From Bifidobacterium moraviense (lineage in GTDB: Bacteria; Actinomycetota; Actinomycetes; Actinomycetales; Bifidobacteriaceae), in assembly GCF_012932365.1 (NCBI RefSeq), contig NZ_JAAIIH010000010.1:1-64000 (forward strand): a stretch of 64,000 bases of DNA, given 5' to 3'. Position 1 is the stretch's first letter. The number at the start of each line of letters is the position of its first letter. A program made the translations under genes and the position numbers. This document shows positions 46,380 through 55,890 of the stretch, piece by piece. The notes under the pieces are model-generated. The model worked only from the letters and a program-made list of their open reading frames with translations. It was not told the origin of the DNA and ran no database searches.

Positions 46380-48266
46380 TCACTCGGCGGGCTTGTTGAC
46401 CAGCGGATTGACGCCCGGGCGGTACGTCACCGTGTCGTTCGAGGCGCCCGCGGACACCATCGGCCAGACCATGGCGTCCTTGTACACGCGGAAGTCGATG
46501 AGCACCGGACGGTCCGTGATCTCGTTCGCCTGCCTGATCGCATCCAGCGCCTGCTCCGGCGTGAACGCGCGCAGACCCACGCAGCCGTACGCCTCGGCCA
46601 GCTTCACGAAGTCCGGCACGTCGAAGAACTCCTCGGCCGGGGTGTCCTCTCGGGCCTCGCCGTCCAGCAGGTTCGTCTGCGAATAGTGGTGCTGGTAGAA
46701 CAGCGTCTGCCACTGGCGGACCATGCCGTACACCGAGTTGTTGAGGATGGCAATCTTCACCGGCGCGTGGTCGATGAACGCGGCCGCCAGCTCCTCGCTG
46801 GTCATCTGGAACGAGCCGTCGCCGTCGATCAGCCACACCGGCTTCTTCGCCTCGAACTCGCGCTGCGAGCCCACGGACGCGCCGATCGCGGCCGGCAGGC
46901 CGAAGCCCATCGTGCCCAGACCTCCCGAGCTGATCCACGAGTGCGGATGCTCGAAGTCCACGAGCTGCGACGCCCACATCTGGTGCTGGCCCACGCCGGA
47001 CACCCAGATCGTCGACGGGTCGGCGTGCTTGGAGAGCTGCTCCACCACCCACTGCGGCGAGAGCGACCCGTCCGTGGGCTGGTCCTCCGGCTCGTCGTAG
47101 TGGATCGTGTACTTGGCGCGCAGATCGTCCAGCAGCTCCCACCACGGCTTGAGGTTCGGCTTGCCCTGGATGGCCTGCGTGCGTTCGATCTCCGGGATGA
47201 GGTCGGTGAGCACCGCGGACACGTCGCCCACGATCGGCACGTCCGGCACGCGGTTCTTGCCGATCTCCGCCGGGTCGATGTCGATGTGGATCACGCGGGC
47301 CGTGGGCGCGAACGCGTCCAGCTTGCCGGTGACGCGGTCGTCGAAGCGCGCGCCGATCGCCACGAGCAGATCCGCGCGCTGCACCGCGCCGGTGGCCGCG
47401 ATCGTGCCGTGCATGCCCAGCATGCCGAGGTTGCGCGGGTTGGAGTCCGGGACCACGCCGCGCGCCGGCAGCGTGGTGACGATCGGGGCGCCCGTGATCT
47501 CCGAGAGCTTCTCCACCAGCTCGCCCGCGTCGGAGCGCGCCGCGCCGCCGCCCACGTACAGCACCGGGCGGTACGACTGCGCGAACAGCTTCGCCGCGTC
47601 GCGCAGCACGTGGCCGTGCGCCTTGACGGTGGGGTTGTAGCCAGGCAGGATCATGCGCTGCGGCCACGAGTAGTACATCTCGCCCACCTGCGCGGTCTTG
47701 GTGAGGTCCACCACCACGGGGCCGGGACGACCGGTGCGCGCGATGTAGTGCGCCTCGGCCAGCACGCGCGGGATGTCCTGCGCGCGCGTGACCAGATACG
47801 AATGCTTGGACACCGGGTAGGTGATGCCGACGATGTCCGCCTCCTGGAACGCGTCGGTGCCGATGGCGGGCACGCCCACCTGGCCGGTGATGACGACCAT
47901 CGGGATGGAGTCCATGTTCGCGTCCGCGATGGCGGTGACCACGTTGGTGGCGCCCGGGCCGGAGGTCACCAGGCACACGCCCACGCGGCCCGTGGCCACG
48001 GCGTAGCCCTCCGCGGCATGGCCGGCGGCCTGCTCGTGGCGCATGAGCACGAAGCGGAACTTGGTGTCGTCGTTGATCTCGTGATAGACGGGCAGGATCG
48101 CGCCGCCGGGAATGCCGAAGACGTCCTGGACGCCCAGATCCTCCAGCGTGCGGACCAGCGCCTTGGCTCCGGTCATCTTCTCGCCGTTGACGATCGTCTG
48201 CCGATCGACCTCGGGAGTGGTTTTGGGCAGCGCGCTGAACGCCTGCAGGGGGGTGGGAGTAGCCAT
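46380..48266 (-). CDS. ilvB: Acetolactate synthase large (catalytic) subunit
   Basis: The TPP-dependent catalytic subunit condensing pyruvate with pyruvate or 2-oxobutyrate. The 628-aa protein shows the N-terminal TPP-binding Glu region (MRHEQAAGHAAEGYAVATGRVGVCLVTSGPGATN), the FAD-binding middle domain, and the C-terminal TPP motif GDGSFQMTSEELAAA ... NNSVYGMVRQWQ. The start is supported by GGAGAG about 8-12 nt upstream. The 224-bp upstream region (48267-48490) shows no convincing leader peptide or attenuator. Confidence 0.96.
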   Translation of the reverse strand: MATPTPLQAFSALPKTTPEVDRQTIVNGEKMTGAKALVRTLEDLGVQDVFGIPGGAILPVYHEINDDTKFRFVLMRHEQAAGHAAEGYAVATGRVGVCLVTSGPGATNVVTAIADANMDSIPMVVITGQVGVPAIGTDAFQEADIVGITYPVSKHSYLVTRAQDIPRVLAEAHYIARTGRPGPVVVDLTKTAQVGEMYYSWPQRMILPGYNPTVKAHGHVLRDAAKLFAQSYRPVLYVGGGAARSDAGELVEKLSEITGAPIVTTLPARGVVPDSNPRNLGMLGMHGTIAATGAVQRADLLVAIGARFDDRVTGKLDAFAPTARVIHIDIDPAEIGKNRVPDVPIVGDVSAVLTDLIPEIERTQAIQGKPNLKPWWELLDDLRAKYTIHYDEPEDQPTDGSLSPQWVVEQLSKHADPSTIWVSGVGQHQMWASQLVDFEHPHSWISSGGLGTMGFGLPAAIGASVGSQREFEAKKPVWLIDGDGSFQMTSEELAAAFIDHAPVKIAILNNSVYGMVRQWQTLFYQHHYSQTNLLDGEAREDTPAEEFFDVPDFVKLAEAYGCVGLRAFTPEQALDAIRQANEITDRPVLIDFRVYKDAMVWPMVSAGASNDTVTYRPGVNPLVNKPAE

Positions 48267-48490
48267 GATGTTCTCTCTCCATCAAGTCCGTCAAACTACG
48301 TACCGCCCTGCCGCCGCCGACGCGGGTGCGCTTCGGACGGGGCAGGGTCTCCGCGGTGCCGAACGCTTGTGGCGCAAGGCATCGCCGCATTCTTACAGTG
48401 TAAGCGCCGTGCCGACAGGCGGACGTCCCGGCGTCTGCATGGTGGCGGTCGGCGCCGCGCGCGTGCCGCCGCCGGGCGCGAGGGACGCCG

Positions 48491-49261
48491 TCAGCGTCCG
48501 CCGTGCCGCTTCGCCGTGCCCTGGCGCTCCCAGTCGTCCAGCGTGTGCCACGCCGCCTCGGCCGCGGCCAGCTGCGCCTTGCGCTTGGACGTGCCCCTGC
48601 CCGTGCCGATGATCTCGTCCTTCGGGCCGATCGTCGCCTTGGCCGTGAACTCCGGCGCGTACTCCGGACCGTCCACGCGCATGCGGTAGCGCGGCTCCTC
48701 GAGGCCCATCTCGTGCGCCTTGACCGTCAGCGACGTCTTCCAGTCGAGCGCCGGTCCCTCGGTGGCCACCTCGGCGAGCGTGTCGTCGATGAGATGATGC
48801 ACCACCTTGCGCGCCTCGTCGATGCCGTGGGAGATGAACGTGGCGCCGATCAGCGACTCCACGATGTCGCACAGGATGGAGCTCTTGTCCGCGCCGCCGT
48901 CCTCCGCCTCGCCGTGCCCCAGCAGGATGTACGGGCCCACGTGCAGCTTCTCGCGCGCCACCGCGGACAGCGCCTCCTCGCTCACGGCCTTCGCGCGCAT
49001 CTTGGCGAGCTGGCCCTCCGTCATGTCCGGATGGGCGGTGTACAGCGTCTCCGTGGTGACGAGCTCCAGCACCGCGTCGCCCAGGAACTCCAGACGCTCG
49101 TAGTGCCTGGCTCCGGGATGCTCGTGCGCGAAGGAGCGGTGCGTGAGCGCCTGCACCAGCAGCTCGGGCGCGAGCGTGGTGCCGAGCGCCTCCAGCAGGA
49201 CGTTGCCGCTCATGTCCGGTTCTGGAGCGGCGGTTCGGACGGATTCGTGTTCCTCAGTCAT
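48491..49261 (-). CDS. rnc: Ribonuclease III
   Basis: Double-strand-specific RNase that processes rRNA precursors. The 256-aa protein has the signature ERLEFLGDAVLELV (catalytic Glu/Asp), a second acidic cluster (DIVESLIGATFISHG), and a C-terminal dsRNA-binding domain (DWKTSLTVKAHEMGLEEPRYRM ... GTGRGTSKRKAQLAAAEAAWHTL). Its start is separated from rpmF by a terminator, so it has its own promoter. Downstream lies ilvB. Confidence 0.96.
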   Translation of the reverse strand: MTEEHESVRTAAPEPDMSGNVLLEALGTTLAPELLVQALTHRSFAHEHPGARHYERLEFLGDAVLELVTTETLYTAHPDMTEGQLAKMRAKAVSEEALSAVAREKLHVGPYILLGHGEAEDGGADKSSILCDIVESLIGATFISHGIDEARKVVHHLIDDTLAEVATEGPALDWKTSLTVKAHEMGLEEPRYRMRVDGPEYAPEFTAKATIGPKDEIIGTGRGTSKRKAQLAAAEAAWHTLDDWERQGTAKRHGGR

Positions 49262-49349
49262 ATGTCAATCCCTATCGTCTCGCGAGGACTTTGCGACGCC
49301 GTCGCGCCGCCGTCGCGGTGATCGCGCCGACTGCCGCGACGCGGATAGC

Positions 49350-49384
49350 AAAAAGCCCCGCCACCCGTCGATGGCAGGGCTTTT
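49350..49384 (-). terminator. Rho-independent terminator of the coaD-rpmF operon
   Basis: On the minus strand AAAAGCCCTGCCA pairs with TGGCGGGGCTTTTT (13 bp, one mismatch), ending in TTTTT, about 30 nt after the rpmF stop. Confidence 0.88.
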
Positions 49385-49413
49385 GATGCTCGCGATCACG
49401 TCGCGCCGATACC

Positions 49414-49608
49414 TCAGTTGGTGTGGGCGGACTTGATGGCGGCGCGGTACACGCGGCCGCGGAAGGAACCGCAGCTCGGGCACGCCATGTGGGGCAGAGC
49501 GGGAGCGCCGCAGTTCGGGCAGGTGGTCGTCTGCGCGGCAGACGCCTTCCAGTTCGCGCGGCGCGAATGCGTGTTGGCGCGCGAGGTCTTGTACTTAGGC
49601 AGAGCCAT
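49414..49608 (-). CDS. rpmF: Ribosomal protein L32 (zinc form)
   Basis: A 64-aa large-subunit protein: [20 protein letters not shown], then CPNCG and CPSCG zinc cysteines (C-x2-C ... C-x2-C) and a basic tail. It follows yceD, the conserved order in most bacteria, with 111 bp between them. Confidence 0.97.
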   Translation of the reverse strand: MALPKYKTSRANTHSRRANWKASAAQTTTCPNCGAPALPHMACPSCGSFRGRVYRAAIKSAHTN

Positions 49609-49719
49609 GATTAATCCTCTTTTGTCGTTCGAACGAAAATGAGCTTAAGCGTTCAGTAGTGTAGCGCGAGGCGCGAACAATGTCCAATCGACGGCGCGAT
49701 CCGTCCGTCGCGGCGCGCG

Positions 49720-50331
49720 TCAGGCGTTGCGCTCCTGCTCCTCGAGCTTCGCCTTGAGATCGGCCAGCGCGGCGAAGCGGATGTCCGTCACGTCGTGATG
49801 ATGATCGGGATGCTCGTTGAGGTCCACGCCGCACTGGGAGCACAGGCCGCGGCAGTCCGGGCGGCACAGCGGCTGCAGCGGCAGCGTCTCCACCAGCGTG
49901 TCGCGCAGCAGCGCCTCGATGTCGGCGAACGCGCCGCCGGAGATCAGCGGATACGTGTCCTCCGACTCGTCCTCGCCGGCCACGATGTCCACCTCGTCGC
50001 CGCCCCTGCCGCGGGAATCGCGCGAGTCGCGCGAACCGTCGAACGGGAAGAACGCCGTCACGTCCGCAGTCCAGTCATGCGTGATGGGCTTCAGGCAGCG
50101 CGTGCACTCCGCGTGCGCCGGCGCCGTGATGCGACCCGTGAACACGATGCCGTCCACGATCGAATCGAAGCTGCCGGTCACCTGCACGTCATCGCCGGCG
50201 GTGACGCCCACGATGCTGTCGCCGATGCCGTCGGGCGCCGGGAACGCCCGGTCGATGGCCTTGCTCTGGCCCGCGCGCGCGGCGATCTGGGCCACGGAAA
50301 CGGCCCACGGGGAATCTTCGGGACGACTCAT
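49720..50331 (-). CDS. yceD: YceD/DUF177 family protein
   Basis: A 203-aa protein of the DUF177 family, nearly always beside rpmF and thought to assist 23S rRNA or large-subunit maturation. Visible are the ECTRCLKPITHDWTADVTAFF region and LQPLCRPDCRGLCSQCGVDLNEHP, with four Cys likely binding zinc. An Asp/Arg-rich stretch (DSRDSRGRGGDE, about 105-117) is inserted. Its ATG overlaps the previous stop by 4 bp (ATGA), so it is translationally coupled. Confidence 0.93.
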   Translation of the reverse strand: MSRPEDSPWAVSVAQIAARAGQSKAIDRAFPAPDGIGDSIVGVTAGDDVQVTGSFDSIVDGIVFTGRITAPAHAECTRCLKPITHDWTADVTAFFPFDGSRDSRDSRGRGGDEVDIVAGEDESEDTYPLISGGAFADIEALLRDTLVETLPLQPLCRPDCRGLCSQCGVDLNEHPDHHHDVTDIRFAALADLKAKLEEQERNA

Positions 50332-51368
50332 TGCTGATCCTCCTGGTCGGTGCCGGACACGCCGTCGGACTGGGCGGCCGCCTGCACGGCGGCATAGTCC
50401 TGCGCGGCGCGCTGCTGACGCGCATACAGCACGTTCAGACCGGCGTTCACATCCTGCTTGAGCTTGTCGAGCTGCTGGTCGAGCGACTGCATCACCTCGA
50501 CGCAGTACTTGTCCGCGCCGTTGGTCAGACGGTCGGACTTGGCCTGCGCGGTCTCCATCGTGGCACGCGCCTTGGCCTGCGCGAGCGCCACCACGTTCTC
50601 CTGGCCGGACAGGAACTGCGCCTGGTCGTTCGCCTCCTTGATCATGTCCGCCGCACGCGACTGCGCCGCGGCCACGATCGCGTTCGCCTGCGTCTGCGCG
50701 CCCTCCAGACGCCGCTCCGCCTCGCGCATCAGCGCGCTCGCGCGCTCCAGCTGCACCGGCAGCATCTTTTTGAGCTCCTCCAGCTGCGCGGAAAGCTCGT
50801 CGCGGTCCACCTTCACGACGTTCGGCGTGAAGAACCCCGCCTTGGCCTCGTTCAGCGTGGACTCGATGCCGTCCAGAATGTCGTAGACCGTGGTGAACTC
50901 GTTGCGGGAACGATCGTCGCCGGTGGCGCGCAGATCCGGCATCCGCGGCACCGACGGCTGCTGCGCGGCCGGCCTCGGATCCGCCGACGCCGCCGGGGAG
51001 GCATGACGCGCCTTGTGCACCGGCTCCGTGACCTGATCGTCCGCCACCGCCGGCCGAGGCTGCTCCACATGCTCGCGGATCGGCTCCGGGAACGGCAGCG
51101 GCGCGGGCATCGCGTCCGTGGACAGGGACGGCGCGGCGGAGGACTGCGCGGCCGGGGCCTGCTGCGCGGACTGCGCGGGAACCGCGGGAGACGACTGCGG
51201 CGTCACATCCAACGGGGCGAACGACACCGGAGCCGCCGAATCGTCGGTATCGTCCGAAACGTCGAGCTCCTCCACGCTGCCGGGCTCCACGGTATGCGCC
51301 TCGCCCGTATCGTCGTCATCGTCGCGACCGCGCGCGGAGAACTGCTCGGTCCGCTGATCGTCCACCAT
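50328..51368 (-). CDS. DivIVA-like coiled-coil protein (cell-division initiation family)
   Basis: A 346-aa protein. The first 150 residues are disordered (acidic, then Ala/Pro/Ser/Gln-rich). From about 155 a long coiled coil begins (NEFTTVYDILDGIESTLNEAKAGFF, ...LSAQLEELKKMLPVQLERASALMREAERRLEG... to the C-terminus). The coaD-(DivIVA-like)-yceD-rpmF order is seen in actinobacteria. A role in septum or cell-wall organisation is inferred from the family. GGAG lies 7 nt before ATG 51368, so ATG is preferred over the GTG at 51371; stop and start share one base (TGATG) with coaD. Confidence 0.8.
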   Translation of the reverse strand: MVDDQRTEQFSARGRDDDDDTGEAHTVEPGSVEELDVSDDTDDSAAPVSFAPLDVTPQSSPAVPAQSAQQAPAAQSSAAPSLSTDAMPAPLPFPEPIREHVEQPRPAVADDQVTEPVHKARHASPAASADPRPAAQQPSVPRMPDLRATGDDRSRNEFTTVYDILDGIESTLNEAKAGFFTPNVVKVDRDELSAQLEELKKMLPVQLERASALMREAERRLEGAQTQANAIVAAAQSRAADMIKEANDQAQFLSGQENVVALAQAKARATMETAQAKSDRLTNGADKYCVEVMQSLDQQLDKLKQDVNAGLNVLYARQQRAAQDYAAVQAAAQSDGVSGTDQEDQQ

Positions 51369-51862
51369 CACCGGCTCCTTTCCTTGGCCACGGCCTCCTC
51401 CAGCATCGTGACCACGCAGCTGGGCACCATGCCCGTCACATCGCCGCCGTGGCGCACCACGTCCTTCACGATCGAACTCGAAATATGCTCCAGCGCCGGA
51501 TTCGCCGGCAGAAACAGCGTCTCCACGCCCGCCAGCTTGCGGTTCACCAGCGCCATGCCCAGCTCCGCCTCATAGTCGCCGTTCTGACGCAGACCCTTCA
51601 CGATCACCTCGGCGCCCACCCGCCTGCAGTACTCCGTGATCAGCCCGGAAGTGGAACCGACCTTCACGTTCGGGAAACCATCCTTGTCCAGCGCGCGCCG
51701 GATCACGTCCGTACGGGTCTCCACGGAGAACATCGGCGTCTTCGCCGCGTTGATGGCCACCACCACATGCACTTCGTCGAAGAACTTCGCGCAACGCTCG
51801 ATCACATCGAGATGTCCTGCGGTGACGGGGTCGAACGAGCCGGGGCAAACTGCGATTGTCAT
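51368..51862 (-). CDS. coaD: Phosphopantetheine adenylyltransferase
   Basis: CoaD makes dephospho-CoA from 4'-phosphopantetheine and ATP, the fourth step of CoA synthesis. The 164-aa protein has [24 protein letters not shown] (nucleotidyltransferase TxxH variant), [28 protein letters not shown], and [21 protein letters not shown]. It is the first gene of a four-gene operon (coaD, DivIVA-like, yceD, rpmF). The promoter box TAGGCT is 7 nt before ATG, so it is leaderless. Confidence 0.96.
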   Translation of the reverse strand: MTIAVCPGSFDPVTAGHLDVIERCAKFFDEVHVVVAINAAKTPMFSVETRTDVIRRALDKDGFPNVKVGSTSGLITEYCRRVGAEVIVKGLRQNGDYEAELGMALVNRKLAGVETLFLPANPALEHISSSIVKDVVRHGGDVTGMVPSCVVTMLEEAVAKERSR

Positions 51863-51869
51863 GGACAAC

Positions 51870-51875
51870 AGCCTA
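51870..51875 (-). promoter_or_regulatory. -10 box of leaderless coaD
   Basis: On the minus strand TAGGCT ends 7 nt before the coaD ATG. Confidence 0.6.
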
Positions 51876-51931
51876 CCGCGGGGCGGCAACTTGTTACGCG
51901 TGGAAGACTGACGGAAGCGCGGCCGCCGACC

Positions 51932-51937
51932 TATGAT
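51932..51937 (+). promoter_or_regulatory. -10 box of leaderless DUF3039 gene
   Basis: TATGAT ends 7 nt before ATG 51945. The divergent coaD -10 box lies 57 bp away on the other strand. Confidence 0.65.
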
Positions 51938-51944
51938 GGGAGCC

Positions 51945-52241
51945 ATGAACGCTTTCGAAGATGATCTGTCCGACCCGCTGAGCCCCCTCTCCGCCCCCGA
52001 CCAGGGCACCGGCACCGCCGTGCTCGAACGCCCCGAGACCGAGGAGGAGACCAAGAAGGACGACGGCGGTGACGCCGACCGGTTCGCGCACTACGTCTCC
52101 AAGGAGCGCATCGCCGAATCGCGCCTCACCGGCAGGCCCGTCGTGGCGCTGTGCGGCAAGGTATGGGTGCCCAAGCACGATCCGTCGCAGTATCCGGTGT
52201 GCCCGGATTGCAAGCGGATCTACGAAGAGATGATGGGGTGA
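51945..52241 (+). CDS. DUF3039 family small zinc-ribbon-like protein
   Basis: A 98-aa actinobacterial protein of unknown function. After an acidic disordered half comes [36 protein letters not shown], then [14 protein letters not shown], the DUF3039 pattern with three cysteines that could hold a metal ion. It is divergent from coaD. The start follows the TATGAT box; a longer upstream reading (51933) would begin inside that box. Confidence 0.88.
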   Translation: MNAFEDDLSDPLSPLSAPDQGTGTAVLERPETEEETKKDDGGDADRFAHYVSKERIAESRLTGRPVVALCGKVWVPKHDPSQYPVCPDCKRIYEEMMG

Positions 52242-52254
52242 GCCGTTCGCTGGG

Positions 52255-52414
52255 GTCGCATATGGGGGAAGCCCCGCTTGATGCGAGACACGCTCAAGGC
52301 CGCTCGGCCAAGCTTACGGTCTCGCATCAAGCGGGGCTTCCCCCATATGCGACAGGCTTGTGCTCAGGTTTTTTGAGCGCCAAAGACGGGACGCGGCTTA
52401 TGGCCGCGTCCCGT
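52255..52414. repeat. 35-bp perfect inverted repeat and a second terminator hairpin
   Basis: Arms 52255-52289 and 52319-52353 (starting GTCGCATATGGGGGAAGCCC) are perfect 35-bp complements around a 29-nt loop. A second hairpin (ACGGGACGCGGC with GCCGCGTCCCGT, 52386-52414) follows, with TTTTTT between at 52369-52374. The block sits between convergent genes (DUF3039 and the aldo-keto reductase) and can serve as a bidirectional terminator. The length and perfection of the first repeat are unusual for a plain terminator. Confidence 0.8.
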
Positions 52415-52510
52415 TGCGCTTAGGCCAGCCTGTGCTCAGGTTGGGAGCACCAGATGGCGATGCGCGGCGGGGCCGGCCGTGAGCGGCCCCTTGCGTGCCT
52501 GAGGTGCGGG

Positions 52511-53527
52511 TCAGACGGATCGGGCGGCGATGGAGTCGATGGCGGAGAGTTCGTCGGGGGTGAAGGTGAGGTTCTTCAGGGCGGCGATGTTGTCGAGGAT
52601 CTGCTGCGGCTTGGAGGCGCCGATCAGGACGCTCGTCACCTGGCCGTCGTGCAGGATCCAGGCGAGCGCCATCTCGGCGAGCGTCTGGCCGCGCTGCGCG
52701 GCGATGGCGTTGAGGTCGCGGATCTGCTGCAGGCGCGCCTCGGTCAGGTCGCTGCCGTGCAGGAAGCGGCCGTCGGTGGCGATGCGGCTGTCGACGGGCA
52801 CGCCGTTGAGGTAGCGGTCGGTGAGCAGGCCCTGCGCGAGCGGACTGAACGTGATGATGCCCTTGCCGATGCGGTTCGCGGTCTCCTTGAGCCCGTTGCG
52901 CTCGATCGTGCGGTCGAAGATGTTGTAGCGGTTCTGGTTGATGACGAACGGCACGTGCAGCTCGTCCAGGATCGCGGCCGCGCGCTCCATCGTCGGACCG
53001 TCGTAGTTGGACAGGCCCACGTACAGCGCCTTGCCGGAGCTCACGGCCTGCGCGAGCGCGCCCATGGTCTCCTCCAGCGGCGTGTCCGGATCCGGGCGGT
53101 GGTGGTAGAAGACGTCCACGTAATCCAGGCCCAGACGCTCCAGGCTCCGGTCGAGGCTGGCGAGCAGGTACTTGCGGCTGCCCTTGTCCCCGTAGGGTCC
53201 GGGCCACATCTCGTAGCCGGCCTTGGTGCTGATGATCAGCTCGTCGCGGTGGGCGGCGAAGTAGTCGCGGATGAGCCTGCCGGCGTTGCGCTCGGCGGCG
53301 CCCGGCTCGGGGCCGTAGTTGTTCGCCAGATCGAAGTGCGTGATGCCGTTGTCGAAGGCGGTGAACGCCAGCTGCTTCATCTGCTCGTACGGCGTGTGGT
53401 CGCCGAAGTTGTGCCAGAAGCCCAGGCTCACGGCCGGCAGCTTCAGACCGCTCGCGCCGCAGCGGTTGTAGGTCATGGCGTCGTAGCGCCCGGGCGCGGG
53501 CTCGTACGTCTCGATGGGCTGGAACAT
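52511..53527 (-). CDS. Aldo/keto reductase (YghZ-like)
   Basis: A 338-aa NADPH-dependent reductase of the AKR family, nearest in pattern to L-glyceraldehyde-3-phosphate reductase (YghZ). It begins YNRCGASGLKLPAVSLGFWHNFG. Catalytic tetrad: FDLANNYGPEPG (Asp, Tyr), STKAGYEMWPGPYG (Lys), VDVFYHHRPDPDTPLEET (His). Cofactor-binding SPLAQGLLTDRY and VTSVLIGASKPQQILDN. It stands alone on the minus strand. Confidence 0.9.
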   Translation of the reverse strand: MFQPIETYEPAPGRYDAMTYNRCGASGLKLPAVSLGFWHNFGDHTPYEQMKQLAFTAFDNGITHFDLANNYGPEPGAAERNAGRLIRDYFAAHRDELIISTKAGYEMWPGPYGDKGSRKYLLASLDRSLERLGLDYVDVFYHHRPDPDTPLEETMGALAQAVSSGKALYVGLSNYDGPTMERAAAILDELHVPFVINQNRYNIFDRTIERNGLKETANRIGKGIITFSPLAQGLLTDRYLNGVPVDSRIATDGRFLHGSDLTEARLQQIRDLNAIAAQRGQTLAEMALAWILHDGQVTSVLIGASKPQQILDNIAALKNLTFTPDELSAIDSIAARSV

Positions 53528-53650
53528 CGGTTCCTCCTTGAACTCAGTGCTTCACGTGAAACAACGTCGGAACAACGTTGTCTTCGCGTCCCATCGTGCC
53601 ACGAGGTGCCGATGACTCGCGCGCGGGAGGTCGCGCCGCACCCATCGCGT

Positions 53651-54283
53651 TCAGCCCAGCGGCGCGCGGTCCGGCAGGACGCGGTCGACGAGGAACAGCA
53701 CCAGACCGCCCGCGAGGAACGCGCCCAGATACGTCACCGCGTTCAGGCCCAGCTGCGCCCAGCCGATCTGCGCGACGTCGACGAATGGGTACGGGTACAG
53801 GGAACCGTTGGACAGCGGCGCGTCGGGCAGGATCGCCGCGCGCAGCAGCACGAACGCCAGATACAGCGGGAAGTAGATCAGCCACGAGAACACGTAGTGC
53901 CACGCGAAGCGGCGGTGCGCGTCGAAGAGCAGGAAGTCCGCCCCGGCCATGATCGGCGTGATCACGTGCACGATCGTCGGCGCCGCCAGGCCGAGCACCG
54001 TGAACGTGTCCGGGCCCATCACCGCCGGCGGCAGCACCAGCCACGCCACCAGGCCGGTGATCGCCATGTACAGCGTCACGCACCCCTTGAGCCACGCCGG
54101 CGGCTGCATGCCGCGCACCAGGCTCGCCGCGCCCGCCCACAGCATCACGAACGCGAACGCGAGGTTCGACTGGTTGGTGAAGAACACCCAGTCCCACGGC
54201 CGCATGCCCGACCATGTGGGAACGGTGCCGGCGATCGCGAGGCCGGCCGCGACGAGTCTGAAGATCCCTGCCACGAGTCTCAT
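53651..54283 (-). CDS. Pr6Pr-family membrane protein
   Basis: A 210-aa protein with six hydrophobic helices matching Pr6Pr-type proteins: FFTNQSNLAFAFVMLW after helix 1, PTIVHVITPIMAGADFLLFD (central His) and a late YPYPFVDVAQIGW. The function of the family is unknown. It lies upstream of, and divergently to, pncB. Confidence 0.82.
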   Translation of the reverse strand: MRLVAGIFRLVAAGLAIAGTVPTWSGMRPWDWVFFTNQSNLAFAFVMLWAGAASLVRGMQPPAWLKGCVTLYMAITGLVAWLVLPPAVMGPDTFTVLGLAAPTIVHVITPIMAGADFLLFDAHRRFAWHYVFSWLIYFPLYLAFVLLRAAILPDAPLSNGSLYPYPFVDVAQIGWAQLGLNAVTYLGAFLAGGLVLFLVDRVLPDRAPLG

Positions 54284-54493
54284 GCCTCCAGCCTAGTCTC
54301 CCGCGGGCGCCGCGGCGATGCGCGGTACGCGACACGCGAATGGTCAGAATGACTATAAGTGAGCGAGCGGCCGACGAGTACACTGATGAACCAACTGTGC
54401 CAAGTCGCCGAATCGGCCGCGAACGTTGCGGCGGGCGCGCCGGGGCGGGCGGCGAACGCGCGATATGGGCGATCCAAGCGAAAGAGGAACCTG

Positions 54494-55825
54494 ATGGGCG
54501 CTTACACCGATTATTCGCCGGCGTTGATGACCGACATGTACGAATACACCATGCTCGACGCATGCCTCAAGGACGGCACCGCCGACCGCAAGTGCGTGTT
54601 CGAGATCTTCACGCGCCACCTGCCCGAAGGACGCCGCTACGGCGTGGTGGCCGGCACCGGGCGCATCCTCGACGCGCTCGAGCACTTCCGCCTGTCCGAC
54701 GAGGACCTGCGCTTCCTCGCCGACCGCAAGGTGGTGGGCCCCGAGACCATCAAGTGGCTCGAGCACTTCCGCTTCACCGGCTCCATCAAGGGCTACCGCG
54801 AAGGCGAGATGTTCTTCCCCAACTCGCCGATCCTGCAGGTCGAAGGCACGTTCGGCGAATGCACGCTGCTGGAGACGCTGCTGCTGTCGATCCTCAACTA
54901 CGACTCCGCCGTCGCCTCCGCCGCCAGCCGCATGGTCTCCGCGGCCAAGGACCGCCCGTGCATGGACATGGGCGGCCGCCGCACCAACGAATGGGCCGCC
55001 GTCGCCGCCGCGCGCGCCGCCGTCGTGGGCGGATTCAAGGGCACCGCGAACCTGCTCGCCGCGCAGATCTACGGCCTCAAGGCCATCGGCACCGCCGCGC
55101 ACTGCTTCACGCTCGTGCACGACGACGAACGCCAGGCCTTCGAATCGCAGATCGCCGCACTGGGCGAAAACACCACGCTGCTCGTGGACACCTACAACAT
55201 CGAGGAAGCCGTCAAGACCGCCGTGGAGGTGGCCGGTCCGAAGCTCGGCGGCGTGCGCATCGACTCCGGCGACCTCGCCTCGCTCGCCCAGCGCGTGCGC
55301 AACCAGCTCGACGCCCTCGGCGCCACCAACACCAAGATCACCGTCACCAACGACCTCGACGAATACGCGCTCGCCGCGCTGCAGACCGCGCCCGTGGACT
55401 CGTACGGCGTGGGCACCATGCTCGTCACCGGCTCCGGCGCGCCCACCTGCGCCATGGTGTACAAGCTCACCGAACGCGAAGGCGCCGACGGCACCATGGT
55501 CCCCGTGGCCAAGAAGAGCAAGGACAAGGCCACCGTGCCCGGACGCAAGCTCGCGTTCCGCTCCTACGAGTACAACCTCGCCGACTGCGAGCACGTGATC
55601 TCCGGCTCCGAGGAGAAGCTCGCCGCCTACGAGCCCGACCCGGAGTGGAAGAACCTGCTCGTGGACTACGTGGACCACGGCGAGATCGACCCGCGGTACC
55701 AGGGTCACGACGCGATCACGGCGGCGCACGAATACCGCGCCAAGGCGCTCGCCGAACTGCCGATCACCGCGCAGTCGCTGATGAAGGGCGAGCCGGTCAT
55801 CCCCACCGAGACGCAGGTGCTGTGA
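54494..55825 (+). CDS. pncB: Nicotinate phosphoribosyltransferase
   Basis: PncB makes nicotinate mononucleotide from nicotinate and PRPP, a salvage route to NAD. The 443-aa protein starts MGAYTDYSPALMTDMYEYTML. It has the family hallmarks FAVFEIF-like CVFEIFTRHLP, DMGGRRTNEWAAVAAARAAVVGGFKGTANLLAA (PRPP/active site), GTAAHCFTLVHDDE and VRIDSGDLASLAQRVR. AGAGGA lies 6 nt before ATG 54494; a longer upstream reading lacks family similarity. Confidence 0.95.
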   Translation: MGAYTDYSPALMTDMYEYTMLDACLKDGTADRKCVFEIFTRHLPEGRRYGVVAGTGRILDALEHFRLSDEDLRFLADRKVVGPETIKWLEHFRFTGSIKGYREGEMFFPNSPILQVEGTFGECTLLETLLLSILNYDSAVASAASRMVSAAKDRPCMDMGGRRTNEWAAVAAARAAVVGGFKGTANLLAAQIYGLKAIGTAAHCFTLVHDDERQAFESQIAALGENTTLLVDTYNIEEAVKTAVEVAGPKLGGVRIDSGDLASLAQRVRNQLDALGATNTKITVTNDLDEYALAALQTAPVDSYGVGTMLVTGSGAPTCAMVYKLTEREGADGTMVPVAKKSKDKATVPGRKLAFRSYEYNLADCEHVISGSEEKLAAYEPDPEWKNLLVDYVDHGEIDPRYQGHDAITAAHEYRAKALAELPITAQSLMKGEPVIPTETQVL

Positions 55826-55890
55826 CCGCGCGGTGACGCGGTGCGGGTGCGGTGCGCCGGTGCAGAGCGCGCCGATCGTCGCACTGCGCC

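Noticed and set aside
48267..48490. Attenuator or leader peptide for ilvBN
   Set aside because: No run of Leu/Val/Ile codons and no alternative hairpin pair could be made out in the 224 bp upstream of ilvB.
45420..48689. Plus-strand frame of 1089 codons across the ilvBN region
   Set aside because: Antisense to ilvN and ilvB, both unmistakable.
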